Shown: in pieces, positions 47,262 through 58,531 of the stretch
Position numbering within the stretch: position 1 is the first letter of the stretch
Layout: every line of letters begins with the position of its first letter
DNA from: Neodontobutis hainanensis
Taxonomy: Eukaryota; Chordata; Actinopteri; Gobiiformes; Odontobutidae
Direction of reading: 5' to 3'
Assembly: GCA_024349245.1 (NCBI GenBank)
Contig: JALDNG010000550.1
Coordinates: 124,001 to 188,000 of the forward strand
Length of the DNA: 64,000 bases
The notes under the pieces: model-generated
Databases searched by the model: none
The model's input: only the letters and a program-made list of their open reading frames with translations
What the model was told of the DNA's origin: nothing
Position numbers and translations under genes: made by a program

Positions 47262-48235
47262 TTAGATAAGAGGCCAAAAGCTGGTGATGACAGGGAGGGC
47301 CTATTGTTTTCGCTCAAGTTATTTAAAAATTTTTTTTTATTTTTCTCGAAATGATTCTCAATTTGAACCAATAAACATGAACAAAAGTCAATTTTATTGG
47401 ACCGTGAAAAATGTATGTATTTGAAGTCCCTGAAAGAAATAGATAAAAATGACGACCCCTAGAAAATTTAAAATACACTGGGCCTATGGCGAGTGGAAGT
47501 AATTTTTTTCTAGTGTAGAATTACAAAACTTGCTACATCCATAGGATACCTCAGAGCAAACAGAAAAGTTTATGACACCCACACCCTTAACTCAACAGGA
47601 AGTCCGCCATGTGGGGTGAAACGCGTGACCACCTAAATTACACCCCTTGTGCTAAAGGGTTTTCATCTTAACAGCTCCAAATTTGGTGAGTATCATCTAG
47701 ACATGTGTGCCAAAAAAGAGATCAATTTGTTTTTTGATAAATTTGTGGCTGTGGTCGTAATGAGCATGTGAAGAGGCAGCATTTTCTTTGGGAAATGAAT
47801 GCCATTTCCCAATTGCCAGGAGCCTTCCTTTGGAGGTGGCTCCTCTAGAGCCAAGACTAGAGTCTTGGAGAACTTCTAAACTTGTAGTTTTAGACAAGTA
47901 ATATTTACACTTTTATTTTTACTTTTTAAACAGGGGGTGCAGCGATTTCTGAGGCATTGCAAATCTCCAGCCAGTACTTTGTTTTTCTTGCCTTAGCTTA
48001 AGCATAATCTATTTTTCAAATGTTCAGACAGCTCCCAGGAAATCCAGGGAATGTGGGTACCTTTAACTCTAAATTACAAGGTGGTGTAGCAGGCCCCAAC
48101 AGTAGCACAGGCCCGAGGTGATGAAGCAGGCTCCAGCCAGAAAGACGATTCAAGCAGTGGCACAGGCCCGATTATTTGACATCACCGTGAAGTTTACGCT
48201 TTAAAGCACGAAATGCAATCCTCCGAATACATGTG
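47262..48235 (-). repeat. Dispersed repeat R1, truncated inverted copy
   Basis: Reverse-complement counterpart of parts of 51,556-53,763. Shared blocks include ACCCCACATGGCGGACTT, CAAGACTCTAGTCTTGG-type sequence and the AGGCCCCAACAGTAGCACAGG segment. The middle of the long copy is absent. Class unknown. Confidence 0.75.
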
Positions 48236-48800
48236 TCCCCACAGCCTTTATCGACACTTGTGGATTTAATTATAGAAATAATAGTTTTATCTGGACTTTC
48301 AAAACTAAATTAAGATCCTGGCATAACATTATAATCTACTGTACTGTACTGTATAGGTTTACTGAGGTGTATTGTACTGTATTGTGCGGTGAAAGTACAA
48401 GGTATAAGTTTGTCCAAACAACAAATAAAGGCCTTCATAGGCTTTTACATTCTCCTATAGCTGGAAACTAGGTTTATGGCACAGGGGATATAGATCATGT
48501 CTACAAAATCATGTTTATGCTTGTTTATGCTCTTAAATTATGGGCAATGGAAAGAATATAATTCTTAATGAGTCACAGATTATTTGGAAGAGCTATTTTT
48601 AATAAATACATTAAAACAAATAGTTTGAATTATTCTTAGACATTTGAAATAATGAATAGTGTAATTTTAGCCAGAATTCTCAAGAATTTGTTCTAGTGGG
48701 GTTATTTAGAGGGTTAACAGAAATTATAACATTTAAAATGTTAACATTGTCCTGCTGGCCTGCAGGCAATTCTTGATGACAGTGAGGATCTGCCAGGGTG
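48236..48800. other. No gene recognised
   Basis: AT-rich filler with a TACTGTACTG microrepeat near 48,335. Confidence 0.4.
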
Positions 48801-48809
48801 TTGACATGA

Positions 48810-49085
48810 AAATTACATATACAAAGCCATATAAACCTGACCCTAAAGTTTTCCAAAAACAATTGATGAAAGACCAGACACTGACATTCCAAAAATCACG
48901 GTATGAGAAGCATCCCATGTTGCAGCGTTAATATGGGTACCGATGGTATAGACCCAGCTTTTGTCAGTACTGGGTTTAAAAACTGGAAAAAGCACTTGAG
49001 AAATTTTTCATGCATGAGAAATCGGAGGTTCACAAAGAAGCTGTTACAATATCTGCTTGGACCTTTTGAAGTAATAAAAGATGAA
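48810..49085 (+). pseudogene. hAT-type transposase N-terminal fragment (TTF zinc finger)
   Basis: Plus-strand blocks KPYKPDPKVFQKQ, RYEKHPML and AFVSTGFKNWKK followed, one frame over, by FMHEKSEVHKEAV. This is the order of the TTF-type zinc finger found at the start of hAT/ZMYM-like transposases (F...G...NWK...H...S..H). Stops and a frame change make it inactive. Confidence 0.6.
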
Positions 49086-49099
49086 GTTTAGTTAAAGTA

Positions 49100-49548
49100 T
49101 ATGGCATATTGTTTACCTGTCTAACATCACGAGCAATGCACATTGAAGTTGCTCACTCGACACTCATGCATAAATGGACCAAGACGCTTTGAGTGCAGAA
49201 GATATAAAATAATGTGAACATGTGTGTGAAGCTATTTGTGAGCTGGACAAAACCAGGATACAAAATACACTGTCAGACAGAGGCATTCGATGGATTTTTA
49301 ACCCTCCTGCTGTAGCACATTTTGGTGACGTGTGGGAGAGCCAAGTAAAGCTGGTAAAAAAGATCTTAAAGTCTGTGCTTCAACAGCAAATTATACACGA
49401 GTGTTTACAAATGCTATTTTATGAAGTTGAATCCATCAATAATAACAAACCAATCACCACACCCTCTGATGATCAAAATGACCTAGTAACTCTCAAACTA
49501 AATCTGCATAGACCTCTTTGGCCTTTTAATTTCCGCTTCCTCTGGTAA
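49100..49548 (+). pseudogene. BEL/Pao integrase fragment
   Basis: The frame from 49,222 contains RGIRWIFNPPAVAHFGDVWE and, later, NNNKPITTPSDD. These match the BEL/Pao integrase core (W.FNPP...H.GG.WE, catalytic Glu in WE; N.RP.T..SDD). Upstream, 49,115-49,170 shows an AMHIEVA-like first-Asp strand in another frame. Neither start nor end of a pol gene is present. Confidence 0.75.
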
Positions 49549-49584
49549 ATCATTTATGATACATTGAGCAGGCCTGTATTCCTC

Positions 49585-49971
49585 TTCCAAGTTGGAGAAA
49601 GTGCGGACCAGATACCAATCGTTGGCTTGACAAAATATCTTCCATAGTCATTCCTCGAGATGCATTATCCGGGGTTAGAAGCAGAGTCAATGTGTCTTCA
49701 TTGGTATGGCTCTGAGCGCTTATGTATTTTTGAAATACGGGTGGCGACAAATATTTGGAAACGACAATGCTTGTTGTAGATGTACTGAAGTACAATTGTA
49801 CTATTTGTCCAAAAGAAAGTATTTTTGATTGGAATCTCCAAGTTGCGCCTAATAAGCTGGTCCAGTTCTATGGCAACTACAGCTGCAAGCTCAGGCGGTA
49901 TGCTAATTGGCTTGATTGGTGCAAGTCTAGCCTTTGACATCACCAGCCTGCAAGTATTGCCAATCTTGTTG
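49585..49971 (-). pseudogene. BEL/Pao RNase H fragment
   Basis: The minus-strand frame gives CRLVMSKARLAPIKPISIP, ELAAVVAIELDQLIRR and FFWTNSTIVLQYI, then RFQIFVATRISKIHKRSEP. This is the RNase H region of BEL/Pao pol (ELAA, FWTDS-equivalent). It lies in the opposite orientation to the integrase next to it. The Asp of the WTDS motif is Asn here. It is cut on the right by the Tc1-like element. Confidence 0.75.
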
Positions 49972-49973
49972 TA

Positions 49974-51502
49974 CAAACACGATTCCCACAAAGTTTGGAC
50001 ACTATACAAATTGTGAAAAAAACAGAATGCATTGATGTGGAAGGTTCAAATTTCAATATTTTATTCAGAATACAACATACTGGATGACATATCAAATGTT
50101 GAAAGGGAGAAAATGTATAATTTGAAGGGAAAAATAAGTTGATTTTAAATTTCATGGCATCAACACATCTCAAAAAAGTTGGGACAAGGCCATGTTTGCC
50201 ACTGTGTGGCATCCCTCTTCTTTTCATAACAGCCTGCAAATGTCTGGGAACTGAGCAGAAAAGTTGACAAGTTTAGGAATAAGAATGTTGTTCCATTCGT
50301 GTCTAATACAGGCTTTTAGTTGCTCAACTGTCTTAGGTCTTCTTTGTCGCATGTTCCTCTTTATGATGCGCCAAATGTTTTCTATGGATGAAAGATCTGG
50401 CCATTTCAGAACCGGATCCTTCTTCTACACAGCCATGATGTTGTAATTGATGTAGTATGTGGTCTGGCATTGTCATTTTGGAAAATGCATGGTCTTTCCT
50501 GAATGAGACAATGTCTGGATCGGAGCATATGTTGTTCTAGAACTTGGATATACCTTTCATCATTGATGGTTCCTTTCCAGATGTGTAAGCTGCCCATGGC
50601 ACACACACTCATGCAACCCCATACCATCAGAGAGGCAGGCTTCTGAACTGAGCGCTCATTACAACTTTGGTTGTCCTTGTCCACTTTAGTCCGGATGACA
50701 TAACATCCCAGTTTTCCAAAATGAACTTCAAATTTTAAATTGACCACAGAATAGTTTTCCAATTTGTCAGTTTGTTATAATGGAGCCTTGGCCTGCGCTT
50801 CTGGATCATGTTTCTTTTGTGACCTATAGAGTTTTACCTGGCAACAGCGGATGGCCCGGTAGATTGTGTTTACCGACAATGTTTTCTGGAAGTATTTCTG
50901 ATAATACAGTAATCCATGTTGTGATTTCTATTACAGTAGCATTCCTGTATGTAAAGATTATGGGCATCCAGTATGGTTTTCCAGCCTTGATCCTTACACA
51001 CAAAGATTGTTCCAGATTCTCTGAATCTTTATGTTATATGTTATTATGCATTGTGGATTATAATAAATTCAAACTCTTTGCAATTTTTCTCTGAGAAACT
51101 CCTTTCTAATATTGGTCCAATATTTGTCGCTGCCGCATTAGGGGAATGCCCATCTTGATTTCTGTGAGACACTGCCACTCTGGAAAGGCTGTTTTTATAC
51201 TAAAACATGTTGCCAATTTACCTAATAAGTTGCAAATTGTTTCTCCAGGTGTTCCTTATATGTACATTTAACTTTTTCTTATTGCTACCTGTCCCAACTT
51301 TTTGGAATGTGTAGCTCCTAAAAATCAAAATGAGCCAATATCTTGCATGACATTTCAAAATGTCTCACTTTCAACATTTGATATGTTATCTATGCTGTAT
51401 TCTGAATAAAATATTGAAATTTGAAACTTCCACTTCCACACATTGTACAAATTGTGAATAAAAACAGAATGCAGTGTTCCAACTTTTTGGGAATCGGGTT
51501 TG
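49974..51502 (-). mobile_element. Tc1/mariner-like element with decayed transposase
   Basis: Ends are about 90-bp inverted repeats (inward CAAACACGATTCCC at left, CAAACCCGATTCCC at right) next to TA at 49,972-49,973 and near 51,504. Minus-strand frame 50,762-50,406 has KPASLMVWGCMS and FQNDNARPHT, blocks around the second catalytic Asp of Tc1 transposases. The N-terminal part and the PDLSPIE-type third motif are disrupted. Confidence 0.75.
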
Positions 51503-51555
51503 TTAATGAAATATAGAATGATCAAGATTTGCATATTTACAAATCAACAAGAATA

Positions 51556-53763
51556 TAAATTAAAGCCGCAAGCGGCGATAAAGGCCCTCGCCTCCCTTGC
51601 GACCGCGGGCACACATGTACTCGGAGGATTGCATTTCGTGCTTTAAAGCGTAAACTTCACGGTAATGTCGAATAACCGGGCCTGTGCCTCTGCTTGAATC
51701 TTCTTCTGGCTGGAGCCTGCTTCATTATCTCGGGCCTGTGCTACTGCTGGGGCCTGCTACACCACCTTTTATTTAGAGTTAAAGGTCTCTACATTCCCTG
51801 GTTTTCCTGGGATCTGTCTGAACTTGTGGAAATAATAGATTATGCTTGGGCTAAGGCGAGAAAAACAAAGTACTGGCTGGAGATTTGCAATGACTCAGAA
51901 AGCGCTACACCTGCCTCTTAAAAGTAAAAATGTAAATATTAGTTGTCTAAAATAAAAATAACAAGTTTACAAGTTCCAAAAGATTCTGAGGAGTTTTCCA
52001 AGACTCTAGTCTTGGCTCTGGAGAGCCTCCACCAAAGGAAGGATCCTGGCAATTGGTAAATGGCATTTCCCAAAGAAATGGCTGCCTCTTCCCAGGCTCA
52101 TTACGACCACAGCCACAAATGTATCAAAAACAAACTGATAACTTTGTTGGCACTCGTGTCTAGATAATACTCAACAAATTTGGGGCCTTTCAGAAGAAAA
52201 CACATTGGATCTTTTGACCAGAGGGTGCGATTTAGGTGGTTGCACGTTCCACCCCACATGGCGGACTTTATGTTGAGTTTAGGCTGTGGCTGTTATAGAC
52301 TTTTCTGTTTGCTCTGAGGTGTCCTATGGATGTACCAAGTTTAATTTTTATACGTTGGAAAAAATTACTTTCACTTTCCATAGGCTGAATGTATTTTCAT
52401 TTTCCAGGGGTCGCCACTTAGTCATTTATTATTTTTTAATAATAAAAACCTAACCTAAACCTAACCTAAAATACATAAATTTTTTGCCAGGCTTGAGTTT
52501 AGTGGCCAATAAAATGTACTTTTTGTGCACATTTACTGGGTAAAAATTAAGGATAATTTTGCAGAAGAATTTGCAGAAAAATAAAAATTAAATAAAAATA
52601 TAAATTGAGCAAAAACAACAAGAAAAGGCATCGTCTATTTTGCACACGTGTGTTTAGCTTATTTTGCCTAAGTTTGGTGTTTGTGGAATGAAGCAGCTAT
52701 TTTCTGTCAATTTTTAAAAGTGAGGTGTATTCTAAGGCGGTTCACATCTTCAATTCAAAATGGCCGCCTTCTTGTGTGTGATAGGGTGTGGTCCCCATTG
52801 GCTTTTTGTTCATAAGCCCATGCTGGATGTGTGTACCAAGTTTCATTTGCCTAGGACAAACTAAAATTTTCCCTTCCCATTGACTTTTCCACATATTTGC
52901 GCCGTTGCTATGGCAACACATTTATAAATAGGGGTGGTTGTCATTAGCTTTTATGTTCGTCATGACATAAGTGATGTGTGTGCCAAATTTTATGACATAT
53001 ATATTATTTAATTTTATGACATACTAAATTCTTGGGTCCCATTATAAGTTTGTAGGGGCGCTAGAGGGCCATTTCTAAAGCAAACACTTTTATTTACATA
53101 TCTTTGTGTTCAGGTCATGAATGTGCACAAACGCCTTTTGGGTCCAACTTGATCCGAGAAGGCGTTTGAGAGTTAACGGATAATTTATTACCACAAAAAT
53201 GGCCGCCTCGTTACAGGCTTGCCACACCCACACCCGATAAGATATCAAAAACAAAATGACAACTTTTGTTGGCACATGTGTCTAGATGATACTCACCAAA
53301 ATTGGGGCCATTTATACAAAAACGCAATGAGTTGAATCTTTTGGCGTAAGGGGTGCGATTTAGGTGGCCGCGCCTTTCACCCCACATGGCGGACTTCCTG
53401 TTGAGTTTACGCTGTGGCTGTCATAGACTTTTCTGTTTGCCCTGAGGTGTCCTATAAATGTACCAAGATTTGTATTTCTACATTGGAAAAAATGTACTTT
53501 CACTTTCCATAGGCCCAATGTATTTTGACTTTTCTAGGGGTCGCCACTGAGTCATTTTTCATATTTTTTTTTCGGGGACTTCAAATACATAAATTTTTCG
53601 CCGACCCTGAACTTTGGGCCCAATAAAAATGACTTTTCGTGCATGTTCACTGAGTCAAAATAAGGATCATTTTGCAGAAAAAAAAAAAAAAATAAAAAAA
53701 AAATAAAAATAATCCGAGCAAAAACAATAGGCCCTCCCGGCTATCACCGGCTCAGGCCTAATA
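51556..53763 (+). repeat. Dispersed repeat R1, long copy with internal duplication
   Basis: Begins with a perfect hairpin GCCGCAAGCGGC and ends with CCGGCTATCACCGG, another hairpin. Within it, about 52,180-52,470 recurs at 53,240-53,560 (CCCCACATGGCGGACTT, CTTTTCTGTTTGC, GGGGTCGCCACT). No open frame of note and no clear target duplication. An inverted, shortened copy is at 47,262-48,235. Terminal hairpins without inverted repeats could suggest a rolling-circle or single-strand mechanism, but this is speculation. Confidence 0.7.
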
Positions 53764-53859
53764 AAATAAAATAGAAGTAAACAGAGTAAATTTACGCTAT
53801 ATACAAAGGAATAAAATACAATACAGTGTAATACTGTGGTTGATAAGCAGTAACAAATA

Positions 53860-54150
53860 ATACAGGATTATCTGTTACAGAGAGATGAGGTTTTGTACAG
53901 CTTGATGCAAAATGTGGTATAAATGAAGTCCTGAAGTGTTCAATTTGGGAGCGGAGCTGGAGGAGTCTGTTGGAAAATGAGCTTTTCTGCCTCTCTGTTG
54001 TTCAGTGAAGGGTGTGCGGGATTGTCCATGATGGAAAGCAGTTCCGGATCAGTTTGTAAATCTGGTTTATGTCCCTCTTGTTGCTGCTCCCCCAAGAAAC
54101 CACAGCAAAGTACAGGGCACTGCTACCACAGACAAGTAGTAGATCTCCAG
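53860..54150 (-). pseudogene. LINE ORF2 C-terminal fragment
   Basis: The minus strand encodes LYFAVVSWGSSNKRD, INQIYKLIRNC and SFSNRLLQLRSQIEHFRTSF. This is the post-RT region of fish LINEs in which a VxWGG-like motif precedes LxKLIRxA and a late RxRSFIP. Stops interrupt it. Confidence 0.6.
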
Positions 54151-54199
54151 CAGCTTGCTGCACAAACAATGTAGGTTAAGTGTCTTGCCCAAGGACACA

Positions 54200-54525
54200 A
54201 GAACAATATGTGGGAGAGAGCGGGATTACAATGTTTCAGGATGTTTCAAGCGGGGTTTTGGGGCTGTTTTTCTGCAAAGGGACCAGGACAACTGATTTGT
54301 GTAAAGGAAAGAATGAATGGGGCAATGTATCTTGAGATTGTGAGTAAAAACCTCCTTCTATCAGCAAGAGCATTGAAGATGAAACAGGGCTGGGTCTTTC
54401 AGCATGACCATGTCTTAGGTCTTCTTTGTCACACCTTCCTATTTATGGTGTGCCAAATGTTTTCTCAGGGTGAAAGATAAGGCCATTTTCAGGACCGGAC
54501 CTTCTTCTACAGTGTATAATATCAT
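54200..54525. mobile_element. Two fused Tc1-like fragments
   Basis: 54,220-54,410 (plus) reads GCFSAKGPGQLICVKERMNG and GWVFQHD, a Tc1 transposase piece that includes the second catalytic Asp. From 54,412 the sequence switches to a different Tc1 family, in antisense, matching 50,335-50,435 (CTTAGGTCTTCTTTGTC, GCCAAATGTTTTCT). The single ORF spanning both is accidental. Confidence 0.65.
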
Positions 54526-54534
54526 CCAAAGATT

Positions 54535-55860
54535 TATTTATTTATTTATTTATTTCAGGGACAGTGCATATTAGTAGACAAAAGAAAACTGTTATATGCC
54601 AGATTTGGCCAACAGGCTATTTTTCATCTGTAGTCCAATGACAGATGATAAAAGTCAGGCTAAAACATAAGGAATAAAATGTTTTAGTTACAAAACATTA
54701 CAAAGAAAAGCACACAATCCATAAAAGTATTACACAATATATACAACAGAGGCACAAAAGAAACGGGACGTAACACGGGGCAGGAGGCTAACGAGAGGTA
54801 AAGTCAGTGCTCACAGCACTGGTTGTCAATAAGCCATTTCTTCAGCTGTATCTTAAATGTGTGGTAGGTGTTTAGATTTCGGATGGCGGAGGGTGTATGA
54901 TTCCATTCAGAAGCTATAGAGACTGAAAAGGTGGCTTGACCAAATGTACTTTTCCTAAAGGGTATGAAACAATCTCCTCTCGCTGCTCCTCTGGTTCTGC
55001 TGTGATCGGCTGTACAAAGGTGAAGTGGAGGGGATGATGGACCATGAATGATCTTGTATATTAGGCATAGATTTGAGTATTTGACCATGTTCTCCCAACT
55101 AAGTAGTTTATATTTTTGCAGTATTTGACAATGATGGTAAAAGTTTGGTTTTCTGTCTAAAATTTTTATTGTTCTTTTGTATAATGATAGCAGGGGTTTT
55201 AGAGATGTAGAACTGGCGTGTGACCAGACAGGTAAGCAGTATGTAAAATGGGACAGGATCATTGAATTTATAAACATTTTAGCTGCTTGAGTGGACATTT
55301 GAGAACAAGTGTGTCTGAAATTACTAATGTTGAATTTTATTTGACCATAGTAATATGTGAATTGAATGAGTTTATAATCAATTAACAGACCGAGATATTT
55401 GTATTCAGATACAACCTGCAGCCGTTCTCCAGAGACAAGAACATCTGACCCACCAACGAGAGGACTGTTTATGGAAAAACATTGCCACTGTTTTAGATGT
55501 GTTTAACAGTAAACATGACTGTTTTAAACAAGTGGAGATGGAAACCATGGAGTTTGTGAGCTTCTCAGCCACCTGAGAGAGACTTCTGCGATGAGCGTAG
55601 ACTACAGTGTCATCTGCGTACATCTGCCACGAAATGTCACTGCAAACAGAAGGAAGGTCATTGATGTAGAGTGAGAACAGTAAAGGCCCGAGAATTAATC
55701 TTTGGGGAAGGCTGGTGAACAGGCGTTGACATGTTTGAAGCGATTAACCAAATAGGATTTGATCAATTTAAGCACATCAGGAGTAAAATTAAAAGTGCAT
55801 AACTTAGAGAGCAGGATTTTGTGATTTACTGTGCCAAAGGCTTTCACATTCCTATTCCTA
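54535..55860 (-). mobile_element. LINE (L2/jockey-like), 5'-truncated
   Basis: The minus-strand insertion ends at about 54,535 in an AAATA-type tandem tail (TTTAT repeats on the plus strand). It carries the second half of ORF2 and a short 3' UTR. Its upstream edge near 55,860 abuts a Tc1-like piece. Confidence 0.75.
54804..55850 (-). pseudogene. LINE ORF2: reverse transcriptase and C-terminus
   Basis: RT motif YADDTVVY is encoded at about 55,600-55,623. The preceding block (KAFGTVNHKILLSKL, near 55,830) and the thumb region (KLTNSMVSIS, NTSKTVAMFF) are visible in neighbouring frames. The frame 55,298-54,804 covers the conserved end: MILSHFTYCLPVWS, SLYKRTIKILDRKP, WNHTPSAIRN. A full ORF2 would be about 900-1,000 residues; about a third remains, with frame breaks near 55,300-55,400 and 55,630. 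The endonuclease is lost. Confidence 0.8.
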
Positions 55861-56125
55861 AACTTGTCAACATGTCTCCTCAGTCCCCAGACGCTTGCAG
55901 ACTGTTATAAAAGAAGAGGGGATGCCACACAGTGGTAAACATGGCCTTGTCCCAACTTTGAGATGTGTGGATGCCATGAAATTTAAAATCAACATATTTT
56001 TCCCTTCAAATGATAAATTTTCTCACTTTCAACATTTGATATGTCATCTATGAAGTATTCTGAATAAACTATTACAATTTTAAACTTAAATCATTGCATT
56101 CCGTTTTTAATCACAATTTATTAAA
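55861..56125 (+). mobile_element. Tc1-like terminal fragment
   Basis: Matches the reverse complement of 50,040-50,270 in the element at 49,974-51,502 (GATGCCACACAGTGG, ACATGGCCTTGTCCCAAC, CATTTGATATGTCATC). It is only the terminal 260 bp, next to the truncated end of the LINE. Confidence 0.7.
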
Positions 56126-56149
56126 TTTAAATATTGATTCACTTTTTAA

Positions 56150-56180
56150 GTATGTATGTATGTATGTATGTATGTATGTA
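56150..56180. repeat. (TATG)n microsatellite
   Basis: TATG repeats that continue, diverged, after 57,376. The Tc1 element at 56,181-57,375 inserted into the array at a TA. Confidence 0.85.
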
Positions 56181-57375
56181 CACTCACCAAAAGGATCATT
56201 AGGAACACCATACTAATACTGTGTTTGACCCCCTTTCAGAACGGCCTTAATTCTACTTGGCATTGATTAAACAAGGTGCTGAAAGCATTTTTAGAAATGT
56301 TGGCCCATATTGATAGGATAGCATCTTGCAGTTGATAGAGATTTCTGGGCTGCTCATCCGGGCACGTTCCACCACATCCCAAAGATGCTCTATTGGGTTG
56401 AGATCTGGTGACTGTGGGGGCCATTTTAGTACAGTGAACTCATTGTCATGTTCAAGAAACCAATTTGAAATGATTCGAGCTTTGTGACATGGTGCATTAT
56501 CCTGCTGGAAGTAGCCATCAGAGGATGGGTACATGGTGGTCATCAAGGGATGGACATGGTCAGAAACAATGCTCAGGGAGTCCGTGACATTTAAACGATG
56601 CCCAATTGGCAATAAGGGGCCTAAAGTGTGACACAAAACATCCCACACCATTACACCACCACTACCTGCCTGCACAGTGGTAACAAGGCATGATGGACCC
56701 ATGTTCTCATTCTGTTTACACCAAATTCTGACTCTACCATTTGATGTCTCAACAGAAATCAAGACTCATCAGCCCAGGCAAAATTTTTCCAGTCTTCAAC
56801 TGTCCAATTTTGGTGAGATCGTGCAAATTGTAGCCTCTTTTTCCTATTTGTAGAGGAGATGAGTGGTACCCCTGTGAGGTCTTCTGCTGTTGTAGCCCAT
56901 CCGCCTCAAGGTTGTGCGTGTTGTGGCTTCACAAATGCTTTGCTGCATACCTCGGTTGTAACGAGTGGTTATTTCAGTTGCTCTTCTATCAGCTTGAATC
57001 AGTCGGCCCATTGTCCTCTGACCTCTAGCATCAACAAGGTATTTTCGCCCACAGGACTGCCGCATACTGGATGTTTTTCCGTTTTCACCCCATTCTTTGT
57101 AAACCCTAGAAATGGTTCTGTGTGAAAATCCCAGTAACTGAGCAGATTTGGAAATACTCAGACCGGCCCACCTGGCACCAACAACCATGTAACGCTCAAA
57201 ATTGCTTAAATCACCTTTCTTTCCCATTCTGACATTCAGTTTGGAGTTCAGGAGATTGTCTTGACCAGGACCACACCTCTAAATGCACTGAAGCAACTGC
57301 CATGTTATTGGTTAATTAGATTCTTGGATTAATGAGAGATTGAACAGGTGTTTCTTATAATTTTTTAGGTGAGTG
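56181..57375 (-). mobile_element. Nearly complete Tc1/mariner element
   Basis: 1,195 bp with short inverted ends (CACTCACCAAAAGGATCATT inward at left, CACTCACCTAAAAAATTATA at right) and TA on both sides (56,179-56,180; 57,376-57,377). It covers a complete but broken transposase gene and has the best-preserved Tc1 structure in the window. Confidence 0.88.
56253..57227 (-). pseudogene. Tc1 transposase
   Basis: A DDE transposase that excises and inserts at TA. N-terminal part 57,227-56,844 (MGKKGDLSNFERYMVVGARW) holds the paired-type helix-turn-helix DNA-binding domain (SISKSAQLLGFSHRTISRVY). The first Asp block ADES lies near 56,770 and is followed directly by TGA. The frame 56,762-56,253 has the second Asp in FQQDNAPCHKA and the third acidic residue in PDLNPIEHLWD. 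One nonsense codon and at least one frame change separate the parts, so it is inactive unless these are sequencing errors. Confidence 0.85.
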
Positions 57376-57414
57376 TATATGCATGTATGTATATTTATAT
57401 ACAGTATAGTTTAT

Positions 57415-58045
57415 GTTGCTTATCAACTGCTTTGATCCTTTTCAGTCAGAATTCAGGCCCATCACAACACCAAGACTGCACTTATCAAAGTCACAAATGA
57501 CATCTGTCCGAACACAGACGCAGGCAAAGTCTCTGTCTTAGTTCTGTTGGACTTGAGTGCTGCATTTGATATAGTGGACTGTAGGAGCCATTAGCTATAA
57601 GGTGTAAATATTGGTTGTCTCCACTACGGGTCATTGCTCGTCTATGCCACACAGTATAAAGGTGGGAACCTTTGTACAAGTGTGTGGCTAGACGGAATCA
57701 GCACAGTTTGTTGACCGCATATATGTGACTACACTGGATGGTGATGTACGGACCTTTATTGTTATGTACATGGATTACACTGTTTATAATGTTTAATAAC
57801 TTTAAATAATAATAATAAAGAAGAAGAAAACTTAAATCTGCTTCGGAAGACTTTGTACCCATCTATCAGTGAGTTAGCGCGTCAGCTGATGCATTCCATC
57901 TGGGCAACAAGAACAGCTCAAGTGTAAATTGGCTGTAACATGGACCATGGAATCCATTCACAAAGATTAAAGGAATGGATTGGCATCTCTGGAGCTGCCC
58001 TTAAATGGTTTCTGTCCTATCTTGAAGACAGGAAGTAATTTGTTT
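57415..58045 (+). pseudogene. LINE reverse transcriptase fragment, split by a solo LTR
   Basis: 57,425-57,579 translates to FDPFQSEFRPHHNTKTALIK and VLVLLDLSAAFDIVD, the fingers and first catalytic strand (DLSAAFD) of an L2-type reverse transcriptase. After the LTR the frame resumes at 57,941 with RLKEWIGISGAALKWFLSYL. Similarity ends at 58,045, where a DIRS-like copy begins. Confidence 0.8.
57580..57940. mobile_element. Solo LTR in a LINE
   Basis: 361 bp, TGTAGGAGCC...CTGTAACA, flanked by an exact 5-bp duplication TGGAC (57,575-57,579 and 57,941-57,945). A TATA box (TATAAA, 57,655-57,660) and an AATAAAG signal near 57,820 fit an LTR. Removing it with one TGGAC restores continuity of the LINE frame. 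Five-base duplications are usual for gypsy and BEL elements. Confidence 0.8.
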
Positions 58046-58049
58046 GCAC

Positions 58050-58274
58050 ACAAATAAGCGGTCTGATGCCCTAAAGGCCGCTGTGCGTCCACATATCTGC
58101 CGCAAACACTGCCAGAGTTGAGGCGGCGCGAGCACTATCCAGATGTTCCTGTAGAAATTCCAGGACTACATTGACTAAACAGCTACAGTGTCCAACGTCC
58201 TGTCCCCACACCAACCGGCAAAGAGACGCCAACGGGTGCCGTATGCCCTGGTTGTGAAAGGTGCCATAGCACAC
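58050..58274 (-). pseudogene. DIRS-like tyrosine recombinase N-terminal fragment
   Basis: CLVNVVLEFLQEHLDSARAA and STLAVFAADMWTH match the same region as EFLQDKLSSG...LKVFVAAI in the copy at 522-710. The catalytic part is absent. Confidence 0.7.
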
Positions 58275-58531
58275 TGAATGGTGGACACCACTGCCGGGGA
58301 AGTGCTATACTCATAAGTCTCCCCTTTTACTTCCAGATTAGGAGCCTGAATCAGGAATGGCCGGGACTGAAGGGAACCCCGGCCTGCAGCAGTGTGTCAG
58401 GTTTGTCGGAGAGAGGACATGGGACAGCCATCGCCATCTGCACCAGGTCCGGGGTACCACCCGGCACCTGGACTGTCCAGAGCCACCACCAGGATGTGAA
58501 GGCCCTGCAACCTCACTGTGAAGCAGAGGGG

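Noticed and set aside
54208..54480. 90-codon ORF with transposase similarity
   Set aside because: It crosses the junction of two unrelated Tc1 fragments in opposite orientation; not a gene.
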